64,000 bases of DNA, from assembly GCF_000332135.1 (NCBI RefSeq), contig NZ_KB235896.1, positions 4,208,356 to 4,272,355 on the forward strand, given 5' to 3'. The DNA comes from Anabaena sp. PCC 7108 (GTDB taxonomy: Bacteria > Cyanobacteriota > Cyanobacteriia > Cyanobacteriales > Nostocaceae). Below the pieces are notes generated by a model. It ran no database searches and was not told where the DNA came from. It saw only the letters and a program-made list of their open reading frames with translations. Position 1 is the stretch's first letter; each line of letters begins with the position of its first letter. The translations under genes were made by a program, and so were the position numbers. Below, in pieces: positions 52,463 to 61,454 of this stretch.

Positions 52463-54079
52463 ATGATGGGTGCAACAAATTTATTGCTTCTATCTGGAGT
52501 GGTATTAATTTCTTTAAATTTACCAGCTTTTGCAGATAATCTTCAACAGCCGAATAATTTACAAAACTCACAATTAATTTTTATAGAAGAACCTGAAAAT
52601 TTCGATATATCTCAAACACCAGCAGCATCTGATGATAGCAATCGTTTAACATCAGTTTCACAGTTATCTGATGTACAAGTGAATGATTGGGCATTTACAG
52701 CCTTGAAATCTTTAGTTGAACGTTACGGCGTAATTGCTGGTTATCCTGATGGCACATTTAAAGGTAATCATTCCATAAGTCGTTATGAATTTGCCGCAGG
52801 TTTACAAGCTGTCATGCAGAAGATTGATGAATTATCTGCTGAAGGTTTATCAAATGGTGTGAGTAAAGAAGACTTAGAAAAAATCCAGAAATTACAAGCA
52901 GAATTTGCAGTTGAATTATCTGTTTTAAGAGGGAGAATTGATAGTTTAGAAGCACGAAATGCTAATATAGAAGCACAACAGTTTTCTACTACTGCTAAAT
53001 TATCTGGACAAGTTATATTCGGACTAGCAACAGGTGCTGGTGGTGCGCCTCCAGGTAATGGTGAAACTAACACAATTCTTACCCAATTAACTCAATTACA
53101 ATTAACTTCTTCTTTTAATGGTAAAGACGTTTTTAGAATTGGGTTAACATCAGGAAATAGCACGGGTGATAGCTTTGGTAATCCTCAAGCTTTTAACACA
53201 AATATGGCCAGGTTGGCTTGGCAAGCAGATTATGATAATCAAGTAAAGTTAGACACTTTAGAATATAGAATAGCCGGATTAGGAGATAAAGTAGTTTTCA
53301 CCTTTAAACCTGTAGGATTCAGTCTGAGTAGTGTTCTCAGTGTTAATTCTCCCTACGCTAACGCAGGTCAAGGTGCTATTTCTTCCTTCGCTGGTTCAAC
53401 TTCTCTATTGAGAATTGGTAGTCTTGATGCTGGGTTAGGTTTTGATTGGTTGATGTCTGATAAAATGCGGTTGCAAGTGGCTTACGGAACCAGAAATAGC
53501 AACAACACTAACGAAGGTGTATTTGGTGCAGACCATAGTGCTTTAGGAGTGCAACTTTTATATAAACCAACTGCGTCTTTAATTACTGGTTTAGCTTATA
53601 TAAATGCTTATGCTAGTGATGGTCAATTAGATACTGGCACAGGTAGTGGTAATGCCGATACCTCTGGAGGATTAAATGAACCTGCTCAAATTCATGCTCT
53701 CAATGCAAGTATGAAATGGCAAGTCAGTGATAATATAGTTTTGAGTTTATGGGGGGGTGCAGTAGTTACTGATTACCTGAAATCAGATGCAGTTGCTCTC
53801 AGCACTACCTACCAAGCATCTGTAGGTTTATATGATCCTTTGGGGAGAAAAGGTGATTTATTAGGATTTATATACGGTCAACCTTTAAAGTTGAATGATG
53901 GTTATTTAATTGCTAATGTTGATAGTGGTAATTCTACACATTATGAGGTTTTTTACCGCTATTTAGTTAATGATAATATAGCAATTACTCCGGGATTTTT
54001 TATTGTTACTGACCCTGGTCATATTTCTAGGAATAATGATATTTTCATTGGTGTGTTGAGGACAACTTTTAATTTTTAG
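52463..54079 (+). CDS. Cyanobacterial outer-membrane porin (SLH + OprB-like)
   Basis: A 538-residue outer-membrane protein. An N-terminal signal peptide (LLLLSGVVLISLNLPAFA) is followed by an SLH domain (LSDVQVNDWAFTALKSLVER, then YGVIAGYPDGTFKGNHSISRYEFA) that binds peptidoglycan-linked polymer. A short coiled coil (about 115-175) and a long beta-barrel region ending in Phe (TTFNF) complete it. This is the abundant SomA/OprB porin type of cyanobacteria, sometimes annotated as iron-uptake porin. AAGGAG at 52455-52460 is the ribosome binding site. Confidence 0.92.
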   Translation: MMGATNLLLLSGVVLISLNLPAFADNLQQPNNLQNSQLIFIEEPENFDISQTPAASDDSNRLTSVSQLSDVQVNDWAFTALKSLVERYGVIAGYPDGTFKGNHSISRYEFAAGLQAVMQKIDELSAEGLSNGVSKEDLEKIQKLQAEFAVELSVLRGRIDSLEARNANIEAQQFSTTAKLSGQVIFGLATGAGGAPPGNGETNTILTQLTQLQLTSSFNGKDVFRIGLTSGNSTGDSFGNPQAFNTNMARLAWQADYDNQVKLDTLEYRIAGLGDKVVFTFKPVGFSLSSVLSVNSPYANAGQGAISSFAGSTSLLRIGSLDAGLGFDWLMSDKMRLQVAYGTRNSNNTNEGVFGADHSALGVQLLYKPTASLITGLAYINAYASDGQLDTGTGSGNADTSGGLNEPAQIHALNASMKWQVSDNIVLSLWGGAVVTDYLKSDAVALSTTYQASVGLYDPLGRKGDLLGFIYGQPLKLNDGYLIANVDSGNSTHYEVFYRYLVNDNIAITPGFFIVTDPGHISRNNDIFIGVLRTTFNF

Positions 54080-54236
54080 AATTATTTTTAGAATTATTGT
54101 GTTGAAAGTTTCTATTGAGTGAACGGCAAAGGTACAGGGTAGAAACTCTTTTTTTATTGTGACTTTAACTGCTGAACAAATTCCTCCTCTTGATGCCAGT
54201 ATTAGTAATTGTGAAAAAATATAACAATTTAGCTGT

Positions 54237-54827
54237 ATGACTCTTAGCCAATCTCACCCCTATTTTTCACCAGAAGAATACCTGGAAACTGAAAAATCTA
54301 GCCCGATAAAACATGAATATATCCAAGGGCAGATTTACGCAATGGCAGGAGCAAGTGATGCTCATGTAACAATTACTGCTAACTTAGTTACCCTACTAAG
54401 AAATCATATTCGTGGAACTGGGTGTCGTGTTTACGTTGCTGACATGAAAGCACGCATCGAATCTTTAAATATATTCTACTATCCTGATATCATGGTAACT
54501 TGTGACCAACGAGATACAAATTTTGAATATTTCAAACGCTATCCTAGCTTAATTATTGAAGTTTTATCACCCTCAACTGAAGCTTTAGACAGAGGTGATA
54601 AATTTAGTGACTACCAAGAATTAGAAACATTGCAAGAATATGTTTTAATCAGTCAGAACCGTCAGCGTGTTGATTGTTTTCGCCGTAATACAGAAGGCAG
54701 ATGGGAGCTTTATAACTTTAGAGGAAATCAAGAATTACAGTTTACCAGTTTGAATTTTTCTTGTTCCCTAAATGATGTTTATGAAGATGTCTCCCTCCCC
54801 AAAACTTTTAACCCTACTTCTATTTAA
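54237..54827 (+). CDS. Uma2-family (DUF820) putative endonuclease
   Basis: A 196-residue, intact member: YFSPEEYLETEKSSPIKHEYIQG, then QIYAMAGASDAHVTITANL, YVADMKARI, FYYPDIMVTC (catalytic Asp region), PSLIIEVLSPSTEALDRGDKF (Glu/Lys region) and YQELETLQEYVLISQNRQRV. It is the short standard form, with the PD-(D/E)XK-like residues present. Function is unknown. It is the third Uma2 locus in the window, after 16580-17200 (broken) and 28020-28721. Confidence 0.9.
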   Translation: MTLSQSHPYFSPEEYLETEKSSPIKHEYIQGQIYAMAGASDAHVTITANLVTLLRNHIRGTGCRVYVADMKARIESLNIFYYPDIMVTCDQRDTNFEYFKRYPSLIIEVLSPSTEALDRGDKFSDYQELETLQEYVLISQNRQRVDCFRRNTEGRWELYNFRGNQELQFTSLNFSCSLNDVYEDVSLPKTFNPTSI

Positions 54828-54960
54828 CTGTTTGCTTTCTACATATATATTTTCGCAGTTTTTGACCCCTTTTTTTTATTTATTTGTGATAAATCCGGGT
54901 TAACAGGTGACAGTCTGAAAAGTTTTGTGGTGTCCTTTTGTACATCTGAAATATTCCAAA

Positions 54961-55983
54961 CTAATGACCAACACTTAATTTCTTTTCTAATTTTCGAGAT
55001 GCTAAAGACATTGAGTAACAAAATAGCCAATAAATAAAACCTAGAAATATATAAACTTCTGCATAACGACCAATAAATCGTGGTTGTGCCAAGATAGAAC
55101 GGGCAATACCTGTTAGTTCGACTAATCCCACTAAAGATAAAAGGGAAGTATCTTTAAATAAACCAATAAATTGACCAACAACGGCAGGAATAACAGCGCG
55201 TAAAGCTTGAGGTAAGACAATTAATATTACTACTAATGGTGTATTAAATCCTAATGCTTTTGCTGCTTCAATTTGCCCCCGTGGAATTGATTGCAGTCCA
55301 GCACGTACATTTTCTGCCATGTAAGCAGCACTAAATATAACTAATCCAGCAATTCCTCGCAATAGTCTATCTAAATGTACATCTGCTGGTAAAAATAGTG
55401 GTAGCATAACTTGAGCCAGAAATAAAATCCCTATGAGTGGAACTCCCCTAATTATTTCAATATAAAGAATAGAAAACCAACGGACTACAGGTAAATTGCT
55501 AGTTCTTCCTAAAGCCAGTAAAATGCCAATGGGAAAGGAAATGACAATACTTACTACTGCTACTAATAGGGTTAGTAATAGACCATTCCATAAATTTGTA
55601 GATACAGTTTCTAACCCAAAACCACCACCAATTAACGACCAGATAATTGCCAAAGATAATAACCAAAATGGTGAAATCCAAGGTTTAATTAATTTAGATA
55701 ATTTTTGGGGAATTAAAAAATCTGTACATATGCCCCAAGTTATCGCACTGAGAGTTATAACTATTGCTAAAATAGTCCAAAGTCGCCAATATAAACTTTT
55801 AGGAAATCTGCCAACTAAAAACAAGTGTAAATTAACCTGAATTACTTGCCATTGGGCTTGAGTAATTGCCCAAGTTAATATGCCTTTAGTAGTCCAAAAT
55901 ATAAATATCAAACAGACAATGGTTAATAAACTATTGTACCAGTTATTAAATAAGTTTTTGCGTAACCAAGTTAATTTATTCAT
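54961..55983 (-). CDS. natH: Amino-acid ABC transporter permease, NatH/BztC type
   Basis: A 340-residue membrane protein of the His/Glu/Gln/Arg/opine permease group. Helices span about 18-36, 75-95 and 105-125. The permease core starts with LWNGLLLTLLVAVVSIVISF and contains the EAA loop QSIPRGQIEAAKALGFNTPL that docks the ATPase. Order and length match NatH of the Anabaena N-II neutral/acidic amino-acid transporter (natF-natG-natH; the ATPase BgtA is encoded elsewhere). A family C MITE separates it from natG. Confidence 0.88.
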   Translation of the reverse strand: MNKLTWLRKNLFNNWYNSLLTIVCLIFIFWTTKGILTWAITQAQWQVIQVNLHLFLVGRFPKSLYWRLWTILAIVITLSAITWGICTDFLIPQKLSKLIKPWISPFWLLSLAIIWSLIGGGFGLETVSTNLWNGLLLTLLVAVVSIVISFPIGILLALGRTSNLPVVRWFSILYIEIIRGVPLIGILFLAQVMLPLFLPADVHLDRLLRGIAGLVIFSAAYMAENVRAGLQSIPRGQIEAAKALGFNTPLVVILIVLPQALRAVIPAVVGQFIGLFKDTSLLSLVGLVELTGIARSILAQPRFIGRYAEVYIFLGFIYWLFCYSMSLASRKLEKKLSVGH

Positions 55984-56013
55984 TTATGATTAGTGATTAG
56001 GAAAATACAGATA

Positions 56014-56176
56014 ATACCAAATTAATATGAAGCTGCATAGAATAATTGTAGCTTGCTTCCCGTTCGCAAAGCGTGCCGTAGGCATAGGGTACGCGGATTC
56101 ACGCAGATAAACGCGGATAAAGACAGATAAATCAATGGATTTCAGAGTTATGTGCAACCTCACATCAAATTGGTAT
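56014..56176. repeat. MITE-like element, family C, long copy
   Basis: A 163-bp element from ATACCAAATTAATATGAAGC to CATCAAATTGGTAT. Compared with the other copies it contains an extra insert reading TGCTTCCCGTTCGCAAAGCG and following bases, itself a common cyanobacterial repeat motif. It stands between natG and natH inside the transporter operon. Confidence 0.85.
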
Positions 56177-56179
56177 GAG

Positions 56180-57082
56180 TTATCTTTCTTTTATTTGTAC
56201 TCTGCTGTTAAACAAATTCATAATTACAGAAATTGTTAAGCTGAGAGTGAGATAGGTGAGAATAATTAGTAACATAACTTCTACGGCTTTTCCCGTTTGA
56301 TTAAAAGTGGTAGAAGCGACAAAATAGATATCAGGATAGCCGATAGCGATCGCTAAACTAGAATTTTTGGTTAAATTGAGATACTGACTAGTGAGTGGGG
56401 GAATGATTACCCGCAAAGCTTGGGGAAAAATCACTAACCGCATTGCTAAACTAGATTTTAGTCCCAGAGATTGCGCTGCTTCCCATTGTCCCTTAGGTAC
56501 TGCTTGAATCCCACCCCTGATAATCTCGGCAATAAACGCACCTGTATAAAAAGTCAACCCAAGCAATAATGCTGAAAACTCTGGAGAAAAGCTTAACCCA
56601 GCAAGTTCTATGCCATTTTGACTGAAGTAAACCAACTTTCCTAGGGAAATTTTATTTTCGACTTTAGGAAAAGCCAGGAAAACCACAAAGTACCAAAATA
56701 GTAATTGCAGTAATAAAGGTGTATTGCGGAATATTTCCACATAAACTGAGGTAATATTCCGCAATAACCAGTTATCTGACAATCGAGAAATTCCCGCTGT
56801 TACCCCAACAATTGTTGTCAGGATGATTCCTAATATTGCTATCCTCAAAGAGTTGATTAAACCTACCCACAAAGCTAGGCTATAGGTATCAGTTGGTTGA
56901 TAGTTAATTAGTTTTTCGCCAATATCAAAAGAGGCTTGCTGTCGCAGAAAATCAAAACCGAATTTAATCCCTAATTGCTGTAAATTGCGGTTAAGATTAC
57001 TCCAGAGTATTGTTACCAAAACTATTATTAAAAATACGGCAATTAATTGTCCAGCAATTTTCCAAAAGCGATGATGAGTCAT
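56180..57082 (-). CDS. natG: Amino-acid ABC transporter permease, NatG/BztB type
   Basis: A 300-residue inner-membrane permease. An N-terminal helix (IAGQLIAVFLIIVLVTILWS) is followed by the polar-amino-acid permease core LWVGLINSLRIAILGIILTT and the EAA loop QAVPKGQWEAAQSLGLKSSL. It partners NatH as the second channel subunit. It lies 33 bases downstream of natF, and its 3' end is four bases from the family C MITE. Confidence 0.88.
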   Translation of the reverse strand: MTHHRFWKIAGQLIAVFLIIVLVTILWSNLNRNLQQLGIKFGFDFLRQQASFDIGEKLINYQPTDTYSLALWVGLINSLRIAILGIILTTIVGVTAGISRLSDNWLLRNITSVYVEIFRNTPLLLQLLFWYFVVFLAFPKVENKISLGKLVYFSQNGIELAGLSFSPEFSALLLGLTFYTGAFIAEIIRGGIQAVPKGQWEAAQSLGLKSSLAMRLVIFPQALRVIIPPLTSQYLNLTKNSSLAIAIGYPDIYFVASTTFNQTGKAVEVMLLIILTYLTLSLTISVIMNLFNSRVQIKER

Positions 57083-57115
57083 TATTTACGCATTGGTTTT
57101 TTTGTGTTGATCTAC

Positions 57116-58216
57116 TTATCTAAAAGGAGGAGAATAGAGTAGACCACCTTTTGACCAAAGTTGATTTTGTCCACGGGCTAAATTAAGTTTTGTCTGAGTT
57201 CCCAAATTGCGATCATAAATTTCGCCATAGTTACCAACGTGCTTGACTATCTTGGCCGCAAAGTCCTTTGTTAAGCCGAGTCCTTCACCAAGATTACCTT
57301 CTGTGCCTAAAAAACGCTTGATATCTGGGTCGGTAGTAGTGGTAAATTGTGCCAGATTTTTAGAGTTAATCCCTAATTCTTCAGCTTTTATCAAGGAATA
57401 AACTGTCCACTTGACGATATCAGCCCATTGAGAATCTCTTTTAACCACTGCTGGGGCGAGGGGTTCTGAGGAGAGAACATCATCGAGAATTACATTATCT
57501 TCCGGTTTGGGTAAAGTTGTCCGTCGGGAAACTAATGCAGAACGGTCGGCTGTAATCGCCTCACAACGTCCTTCTGCATAGGTAGCAAAGGTAATATTAA
57601 CATCTTCAAAAACCACTGGTTTATAGGTTATGCTTCTTTTCCGCATTTGGTCTCCTAGGTTTTGTTCTGTAGTAGTACCAGTTTGGACACAGATTGCTTT
57701 TTCCTTGAGGTCTGCTAGTGATTTGATACCGCTACTTTTGCGAACCATAATGGCTTGACCGTCATAAAAAACCACAGGTGCAAAATTTAAACCTTGAGAG
57801 GTATCACGACTCAATGTCCAGGTAGTGTTGCGGCTGAGAATATCTACTTCCCCAGCTTGTAAGGCTGTAAATCGTTCTTTAGAATTGAGATTCCGGTATT
57901 CTACAGCTTCAGGATCATCAAATACAGCTGCTGCTACGGCGCGGCAAATATCTACATCGATTCCGTTATATTTACCATCAGTTTCGACAAAGCTAAATCC
58001 TGGTAATTCACCACTAACACCACAGATGAGCTTACCACGGCTTTTAATGCTATTCCAGCGATCGCGCATAACTTGTGATGCAGACGTGCTGGCTGTAGTT
58101 GCTGTTTTTTCTGACCCGCTACTACAAGCAGTGAGAGCTAAAATGATGGAAACAATGGCTAAAATTAAACCAGATTGACGCATAGACTTAATCATCGTTT
58201 GTGCTGAGTTAAACAA
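57116..58216 (-). CDS. natF: Amino-acid ABC transporter substrate-binding lipoprotein, NatF/BztA type
   Basis: A 366-residue periplasmic amino-acid binding protein. Its signal peptide ends in the lipobox LALTAC (Cys31, or Cys24 if translation begins at ATG 58195). SBP_bac_3 motifs: GKLICGVSGELPGFSFVETD, YNGIDVDICRAVAAAVF, VEYRNLNSKERFTALQAGEV and NTTWTLSRD. The long C-terminal half fits the BztA/AapJ branch. In Anabaena, NatF-NatG-NatH with BgtA takes up glutamate, aspartate and neutral amino acids, which also recaptures amino acids leaking from filaments. No ATPase gene is adjacent here. Confidence 0.9.
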   Translation of the reverse strand: MFNSAQTMIKSMRQSGLILAIVSIILALTACSSGSEKTATTASTSASQVMRDRWNSIKSRGKLICGVSGELPGFSFVETDGKYNGIDVDICRAVAAAVFDDPEAVEYRNLNSKERFTALQAGEVDILSRNTTWTLSRDTSQGLNFAPVVFYDGQAIMVRKSSGIKSLADLKEKAICVQTGTTTEQNLGDQMRKRSITYKPVVFEDVNITFATYAEGRCEAITADRSALVSRRTTLPKPEDNVILDDVLSSEPLAPAVVKRDSQWADIVKWTVYSLIKAEELGINSKNLAQFTTTTDPDIKRFLGTEGNLGEGLGLTKDFAAKIVKHVGNYGEIYDRNLGTQTKLNLARGQNQLWSKGGLLYSPPFR

Positions 58217-58553
58217 ATCAGAATTTCATCGACATTTACAGCCGTTATCTTGGGTTAGATCAATCACATCTACAGCTTATCCTAATGGCAGCCGATATCA
58301 ATCTAGTAGTTTGTCAAGCTGATGCCTCCGGCACGCTACCGCCAACGCCACACTATGACGTGAACGTTCCTCAACTCAACCTACATAATTCTATTTTTTG
58401 AGCTTAACCGACAAGTATTGGGAGGTATAGCAGGTGACTCTTAACAGGTGACAGTGCTAAAACTCTTTTGGTGTCTAAGTTTTAGCATTGGTAGATGTCC
58501 TAACCGCCTTGTCCGTTGCTATATGTCAATTAAACCGTGGTGTACTAGTTATG

Positions 58554-58588
58554 AAAAAGCAACCCAAAGCGTTTTAAACTTGGGTTGC
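58554..58588 (-). terminator. Rho-independent terminator of psbA
   Basis: On the minus strand, GCAACCCAA and TTGGGTTGC form a perfect 9-bp stem around a 12-base loop, followed at once by TTTTT. It lies 46 bases after the psbA stop. The rest of 58217-58633 holds repeat scraps (a CCTCCGGCACGCTACC motif near 58326) and no gene. Confidence 0.85.
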
Positions 58589-58633
58589 CTACACTGTTTT
58601 TGAAGCAATGAAAATCAATTAAATTCAGGTCAA

Positions 58634-59716
58634 TTAACCGTGAATAGCAGGAGCAACTAAAGCTACAGGTTGAAAATCTCCAGCCGCTAAATCTAAGGGG
58701 AAGTTGTGAACGTTGCGTTCGTGCATTGTTTCCATTCCCAAGTTGGCGCGATTTATCACATCAGCCCAAGTATTAATTACACTACCTTGAGAATTAAGAA
58801 TAGAGTGATTAAAGTTTAAACCATTGAGGTTAAAGGCAAAAGAAGATACACCCAAGGCAGCAAACCAGATACCAATTACTGGCCAAGCACCTAAGAAGAA
58901 GTGTAAAGCACGACTATTGTTAAAAGATGCGTATTGAAAGATCAATCTACCGAAATAACCGTGAGCCGCAACAATATTATAAGTTTCTTCTTCTTGACCG
59001 AATTTATAACCGTTGTTTTGGGATTCAATTTCAGTAGTTTCCCGAACTAAAGACGAAGTGACGAGAGAACCGTGCATAGCAGAGAATAAAGAACCACCAA
59101 AGATCCCAACTACTCCCAACATATGGAATGGGTGCATGAGAACGTTATGTTCTGCTTGCAGTACCAACATGAAGTTGAAAGTACCACTAATCCCTAAAGG
59201 CAGCCCGTCAGAAAAAGAACCTTGACCAATAGAGTAGATTAATAGTACCGCAGTGGCAGCAGAAACAGGTGCGCTGTAGGCGATACAAATCCAAGGACGC
59301 ATCCCTAAGCGGTAAGATAATTCCCACTGACGACCTAAGTAAGAGAAAATACCGATCAGGAAGTGGAAAATAATTAATTGGTAAGGTCCGCCATTATATA
59401 ACCACTCATCTAAACTAGCAGCTTCCCAAATGGGATAAAAGTGCAAACCAATAGCATTGGAACTAGGAACAACCGCAGCAGAAATGATGTTATTGCCATA
59501 GAGTAAAGAACCACTAACAGGTTCACGAATACCATCTATATCTACGGGTGGTGCGGCAATGAAAGCGATGATGAAACAAATGGTTGCAGTTAAAAGTGCG
59601 GGAATCATCAGTACACCAAACCAACCAATGTACATCCGGTTGTTAGTACTGGTAATCCAATTGCAGAAATTCTCCCAAAGATTGTTACTTTGGCGTTGTT
59701 CCAGAGAAATAGTCAT
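58634..59716 (-). CDS. psbA: Photosystem II D1 protein, D1' (microaerobic) form
   Basis: Exactly 360 residues in standard D1 numbering. All catalytic and ligand residues are kept: Tyr161, Asp170, Glu189, His190, His198, His215, Ser264, His272, His332, Glu333, His337, Asp342 and Ala344 with a cleavable tail. It carries the full set of three substitutions that define the D1' form induced by low oxygen in Synechocystis, Thermosynechococcus and Anabaena: Ala80, Leu158 and Ala286. Residue 162, next to the redox-active Tyr161, is Ser where D1 proteins normally have Pro. Gln130 is present. It is divergent from petC with a 435-base shared regulatory region and followed by its own terminator. Confidence 0.95.
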   Translation of the reverse strand: MTISLEQRQSNNLWENFCNWITSTNNRMYIGWFGVLMIPALLTATICFIIAFIAAPPVDIDGIREPVSGSLLYGNNIISAAVVPSSNAIGLHFYPIWEAASLDEWLYNGGPYQLIIFHFLIGIFSYLGRQWELSYRLGMRPWICIAYSAPVSAATAVLLIYSIGQGSFSDGLPLGISGTFNFMLVLQAEHNVLMHPFHMLGVVGIFGGSLFSAMHGSLVTSSLVRETTEIESQNNGYKFGQEEETYNIVAAHGYFGRLIFQYASFNNSRALHFFLGAWPVIGIWFAALGVSSFAFNLNGLNFNHSILNSQGSVINTWADVINRANLGMETMHERNVHNFPLDLAAGDFQPVALVAPAIHG

Positions 59717-59776
59717 AATGTTTAATTCTGAGGTTAATCGTTGTTCAAGGCAAGTTAACCTTATGCTTATTATTTA

Positions 59777-59801
59777 ACTACATAGTTATATAGCTTGTCA
59801 A
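59777..59801 (-). promoter_or_regulatory. psbA promoter with candidate operator
   Basis: On the minus strand TTGACA (59801-59796) is followed five bases later by the motif ATATAACTATGTAGT (59791-59777), which therefore sits between the -35 and the AT-rich -10 region. Its reverse, ACTACATAGTTATAT, is nearly identical to sites before petC and the persulfide dioxygenase gene. The position suits a repressor. Confidence 0.6.
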
Positions 59802-60053
59802 GTAAATTTTCATATTGTTTTAAAATTATTAGAGACAGCGAGGTTGAGGGGTATAACCTTGACTGGGCTTTCGGTTTAATGACTACTTAAAAATTCCCTA
59901 CCTTAATCTACTCCCCTTCTTTAGCTATTCCCTACCTTATGAGTGGTTTCATAAGTCAAATCGGACTGCTATAAATAGGGTTCGCTGAAAAAATTGTCTA
60001 TTAGAAAGAGAGTCATTTTTGAGAAAGATTTTATTTACTAATTAGCAATATTG

Positions 60054-60070
60054 CAATATAGTTATATAAT
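60054..60070 (+). promoter_or_regulatory. petC promoter with candidate operator
   Basis: The motif CAATATAGTTATAT (60054-60067) overlaps a perfect -10 box TATAAT (60065-60070). A weak -35, TTAGCA, lies 17 bases ahead. The motif shares ATAGTTATAT with the psbA and dioxygenase promoters and GCAATATAGT with the arsR upstream region. The remainder of 59717-60151 shows no gene. Confidence 0.6.
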
Positions 60071-60151
60071 AATGATGTAAACAAACCCTACCAAATCAAA
60101 ATATTAGCCAAAGCAATCAACAACTATACCGGAGATGAAAAGTATAAATAT

Positions 60152-60685
60152 ATGCACAATACTCTTCCTCTAGAAAGTCCCTCAATATCGAGGCGACAAC
60201 TACTAAATTTTCTCACAGGTGCAGTTGTGGCTACTACAGCCACCAGCGTGTTGTATCCTGTGACTAAATTCTTTATTGCTCCCACAGAAGGAAGTGAAGA
60301 TGGTTCTATCCTTGCTAAAGATATTCATGGAAATCTCATTCCTGCAAAACAGATTTTAGCTGAACCCCCTGGTACTCGTGCTTTAGTTGCGGGTTTAGCA
60401 GCAGAACCTACTTACCTAACAATACAGTCAGATGGTACTTTGCACCCTTGGGGAATTCTCGATAACTGTACCCATTTAGGTTGTACCTTTCCTTGGAATC
60501 CCAATGACAATCAATTTCAATGTCCCTGTCACGGTTCTCGCTATGATCCCGATGGGAGAGTAGTACGAGGTCCTGCACCTCTTCCTCTTAAACTTGTTAG
60601 TGTGAACTTGGAAGAGGAGTATATCAGAATTTCTCCCTGGACAGAAATTGACCCCCGGACTGGGGAAAAACCCTGGTGGGTTTAG
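60152..60685 (+). CDS. petC: Rieske iron-sulfur protein of cytochrome b6f (alternative PetC)
   Basis: A 177-residue Rieske protein. A twin-arginine-type N-terminus ([20 protein letters not shown]) forms the membrane anchor. The 2Fe-2S cluster ligands are in CTHLGC (C106, H108, C111 structural) and CPCHGS (C124, C126 structural, H127), followed by GPAPLPL. It would pass electrons from plastoquinol to cytochrome f in b6f. Cyanobacteria carry several petC genes; this one, beside a D1' gene and sulfide-detoxification genes, is likely an accessory copy for low-oxygen or sulfidic conditions (inference). It is followed 34 bases later by a rhodanese gene, probably in the same transcript. Confidence 0.92.
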   Translation: MHNTLPLESPSISRRQLLNFLTGAVVATTATSVLYPVTKFFIAPTEGSEDGSILAKDIHGNLIPAKQILAEPPGTRALVAGLAAEPTYLTIQSDGTLHPWGILDNCTHLGCTFPWNPNDNQFQCPCHGSRYDPDGRVVRGPAPLPLKLVSVNLEEEYIRISPWTEIDPRTGEKPWWV

Positions 60686-60719
60686 TAGTTTGATTTTATG
60701 GAGAGCTAAATCTGCGCTC

Positions 60720-61211
60720 ATGAAAATACCACGTTTTTTAACTATAGTTCTATTGAGTTTCTGCGTATTTATTCCTGCCTTTTTTGGTGTTAACTATAAC
60801 GCATCAGCTTTAGCATCCCCTTTATCACCAATGCAGAAAATCGCAGTAGTTTCTACCACCACTGCTGAGTTGAAAACAACAGTGGATAATTTCCTCAAAT
60901 CTATACCTGGAGACTATTACACCGTCGGGAAAGTGGCTCAGTTGAAACAGTTACTCAAACAAGAGGATGTTTTTTTAGTGGATGTCAGACAACCTTCTGA
61001 GTACGCATCTGGTCATATTGGTGATGCTATTAATATTCCTCTGCGGACATTGGTGCAAAACCTCGACAAGATTCCCAAAAAACAGCCTGTAGTAATTTAC
61101 TGTTCCTCTGGTTATCGTTCTGCAATGGCAGTTATGTCGTTACACCTGTTGGGCTATGATAATGTCCGAGGTTTTCCACCCAGTATGAATGGTTGGAACG
61201 CAGCTAGTTAA
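60720..61211 (+). CDS. Exported rhodanese-domain sulfurtransferase
   Basis: A 163-residue protein from ATG 60720 with a signal peptide (KIPRFLTIVLLSFCVFIPAF ... ASALA), so it is probably periplasmic or lumenal. The single rhodanese domain (about 68-160) has VFLVDVRQPSEYASGHI and the active-site loop CSSGYRS with Cys128. The frame is open to an ATG at 60648, which would overlap petC and place non-signal residues first, so it is rejected. Rhodaneses move sulfane sulfur; the neighbouring persulfide dioxygenase and second rhodanese point to sulfide oxidation. Confidence 0.88.
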   Translation: MKIPRFLTIVLLSFCVFIPAFFGVNYNASALASPLSPMQKIAVVSTTTAELKTTVDNFLKSIPGDYYTVGKVAQLKQLLKQEDVFLVDVRQPSEYASGHIGDAINIPLRTLVQNLDKIPKKQPVVIYCSSGYRSAMAVMSLHLLGYDNVRGFPPSMNGWNAAS

Positions 61212-61219
61212 GATACAGT

Positions 61220-61318
61220 AGACATCTCTGCAAAAGATTGTAGAGCCGAGAATCCCTACCCATAGAACTTCTCTACAAGGGTTCTAGAAAACGCATATTT
61301 AATTTTCACTAGATGTCT
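61220..61318. repeat. MITE-like element, family B, copy 3
   Basis: A 99-bp element, reverse orientation of 6113-6209, with termini AGACATCTC and AGATGTCT and a flanking AGT duplication on both sides. It starts nine bases after the rhodanese stop. Confidence 0.88.
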
Positions 61319-61329
61319 AGTAGGAGTCT

Positions 61330-61365
61330 GGACTTACGCGAAATTTCGTATAAGTCCATTTTTTT
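61330..61365 (+). terminator. Rho-independent terminator after petC-rhodanese
   Basis: GGACTTA and TAAGTCC close a stem with inner CGAAATTTCG pairing (61330-61357), followed by ATTTTTTTG. It separates the petC-rhodanese unit from the dioxygenase operon. The GGACTTACGC sequence is also found at ends of some mobile elements. Confidence 0.75.
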
Positions 61366-61375
61366 GTCTCCCCAC

Positions 61376-61409
61376 TGGACATTTACATTTTATTACTATA
61401 TAGTTATAT
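61376..61409 (+). promoter_or_regulatory. Promoter of the dioxygenase operon with candidate operator
   Basis: TGGACA (61376-61381), 17 bases, then TATAGT (61399-61404) form a plausible promoter. The motif ACTATATAGTTATAT (61395-61409), containing the perfect palindrome ACTATATAGT, covers the -10. It differs from the psbA site by one base over 15. Confidence 0.6.
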
Positions 61410-61454
61410 CATCAAATAAAATAGCAACAAAAAATTTATCGGGAGGCAGTTAGT

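Noticed and set aside
54839-55030. 63-codon minus-strand frame at the natH 3' end
   Set aside because: It overlaps natH in another frame and has no start signal.
58634-59716. psbA considered as a rogue D1 or far-red ChlF-type protein
   Set aside because: All Mn-cluster ligands, Tyr161, His190 and the C-terminal Ala344 are present, and the A80/L158/A286 set identifies D1' instead.
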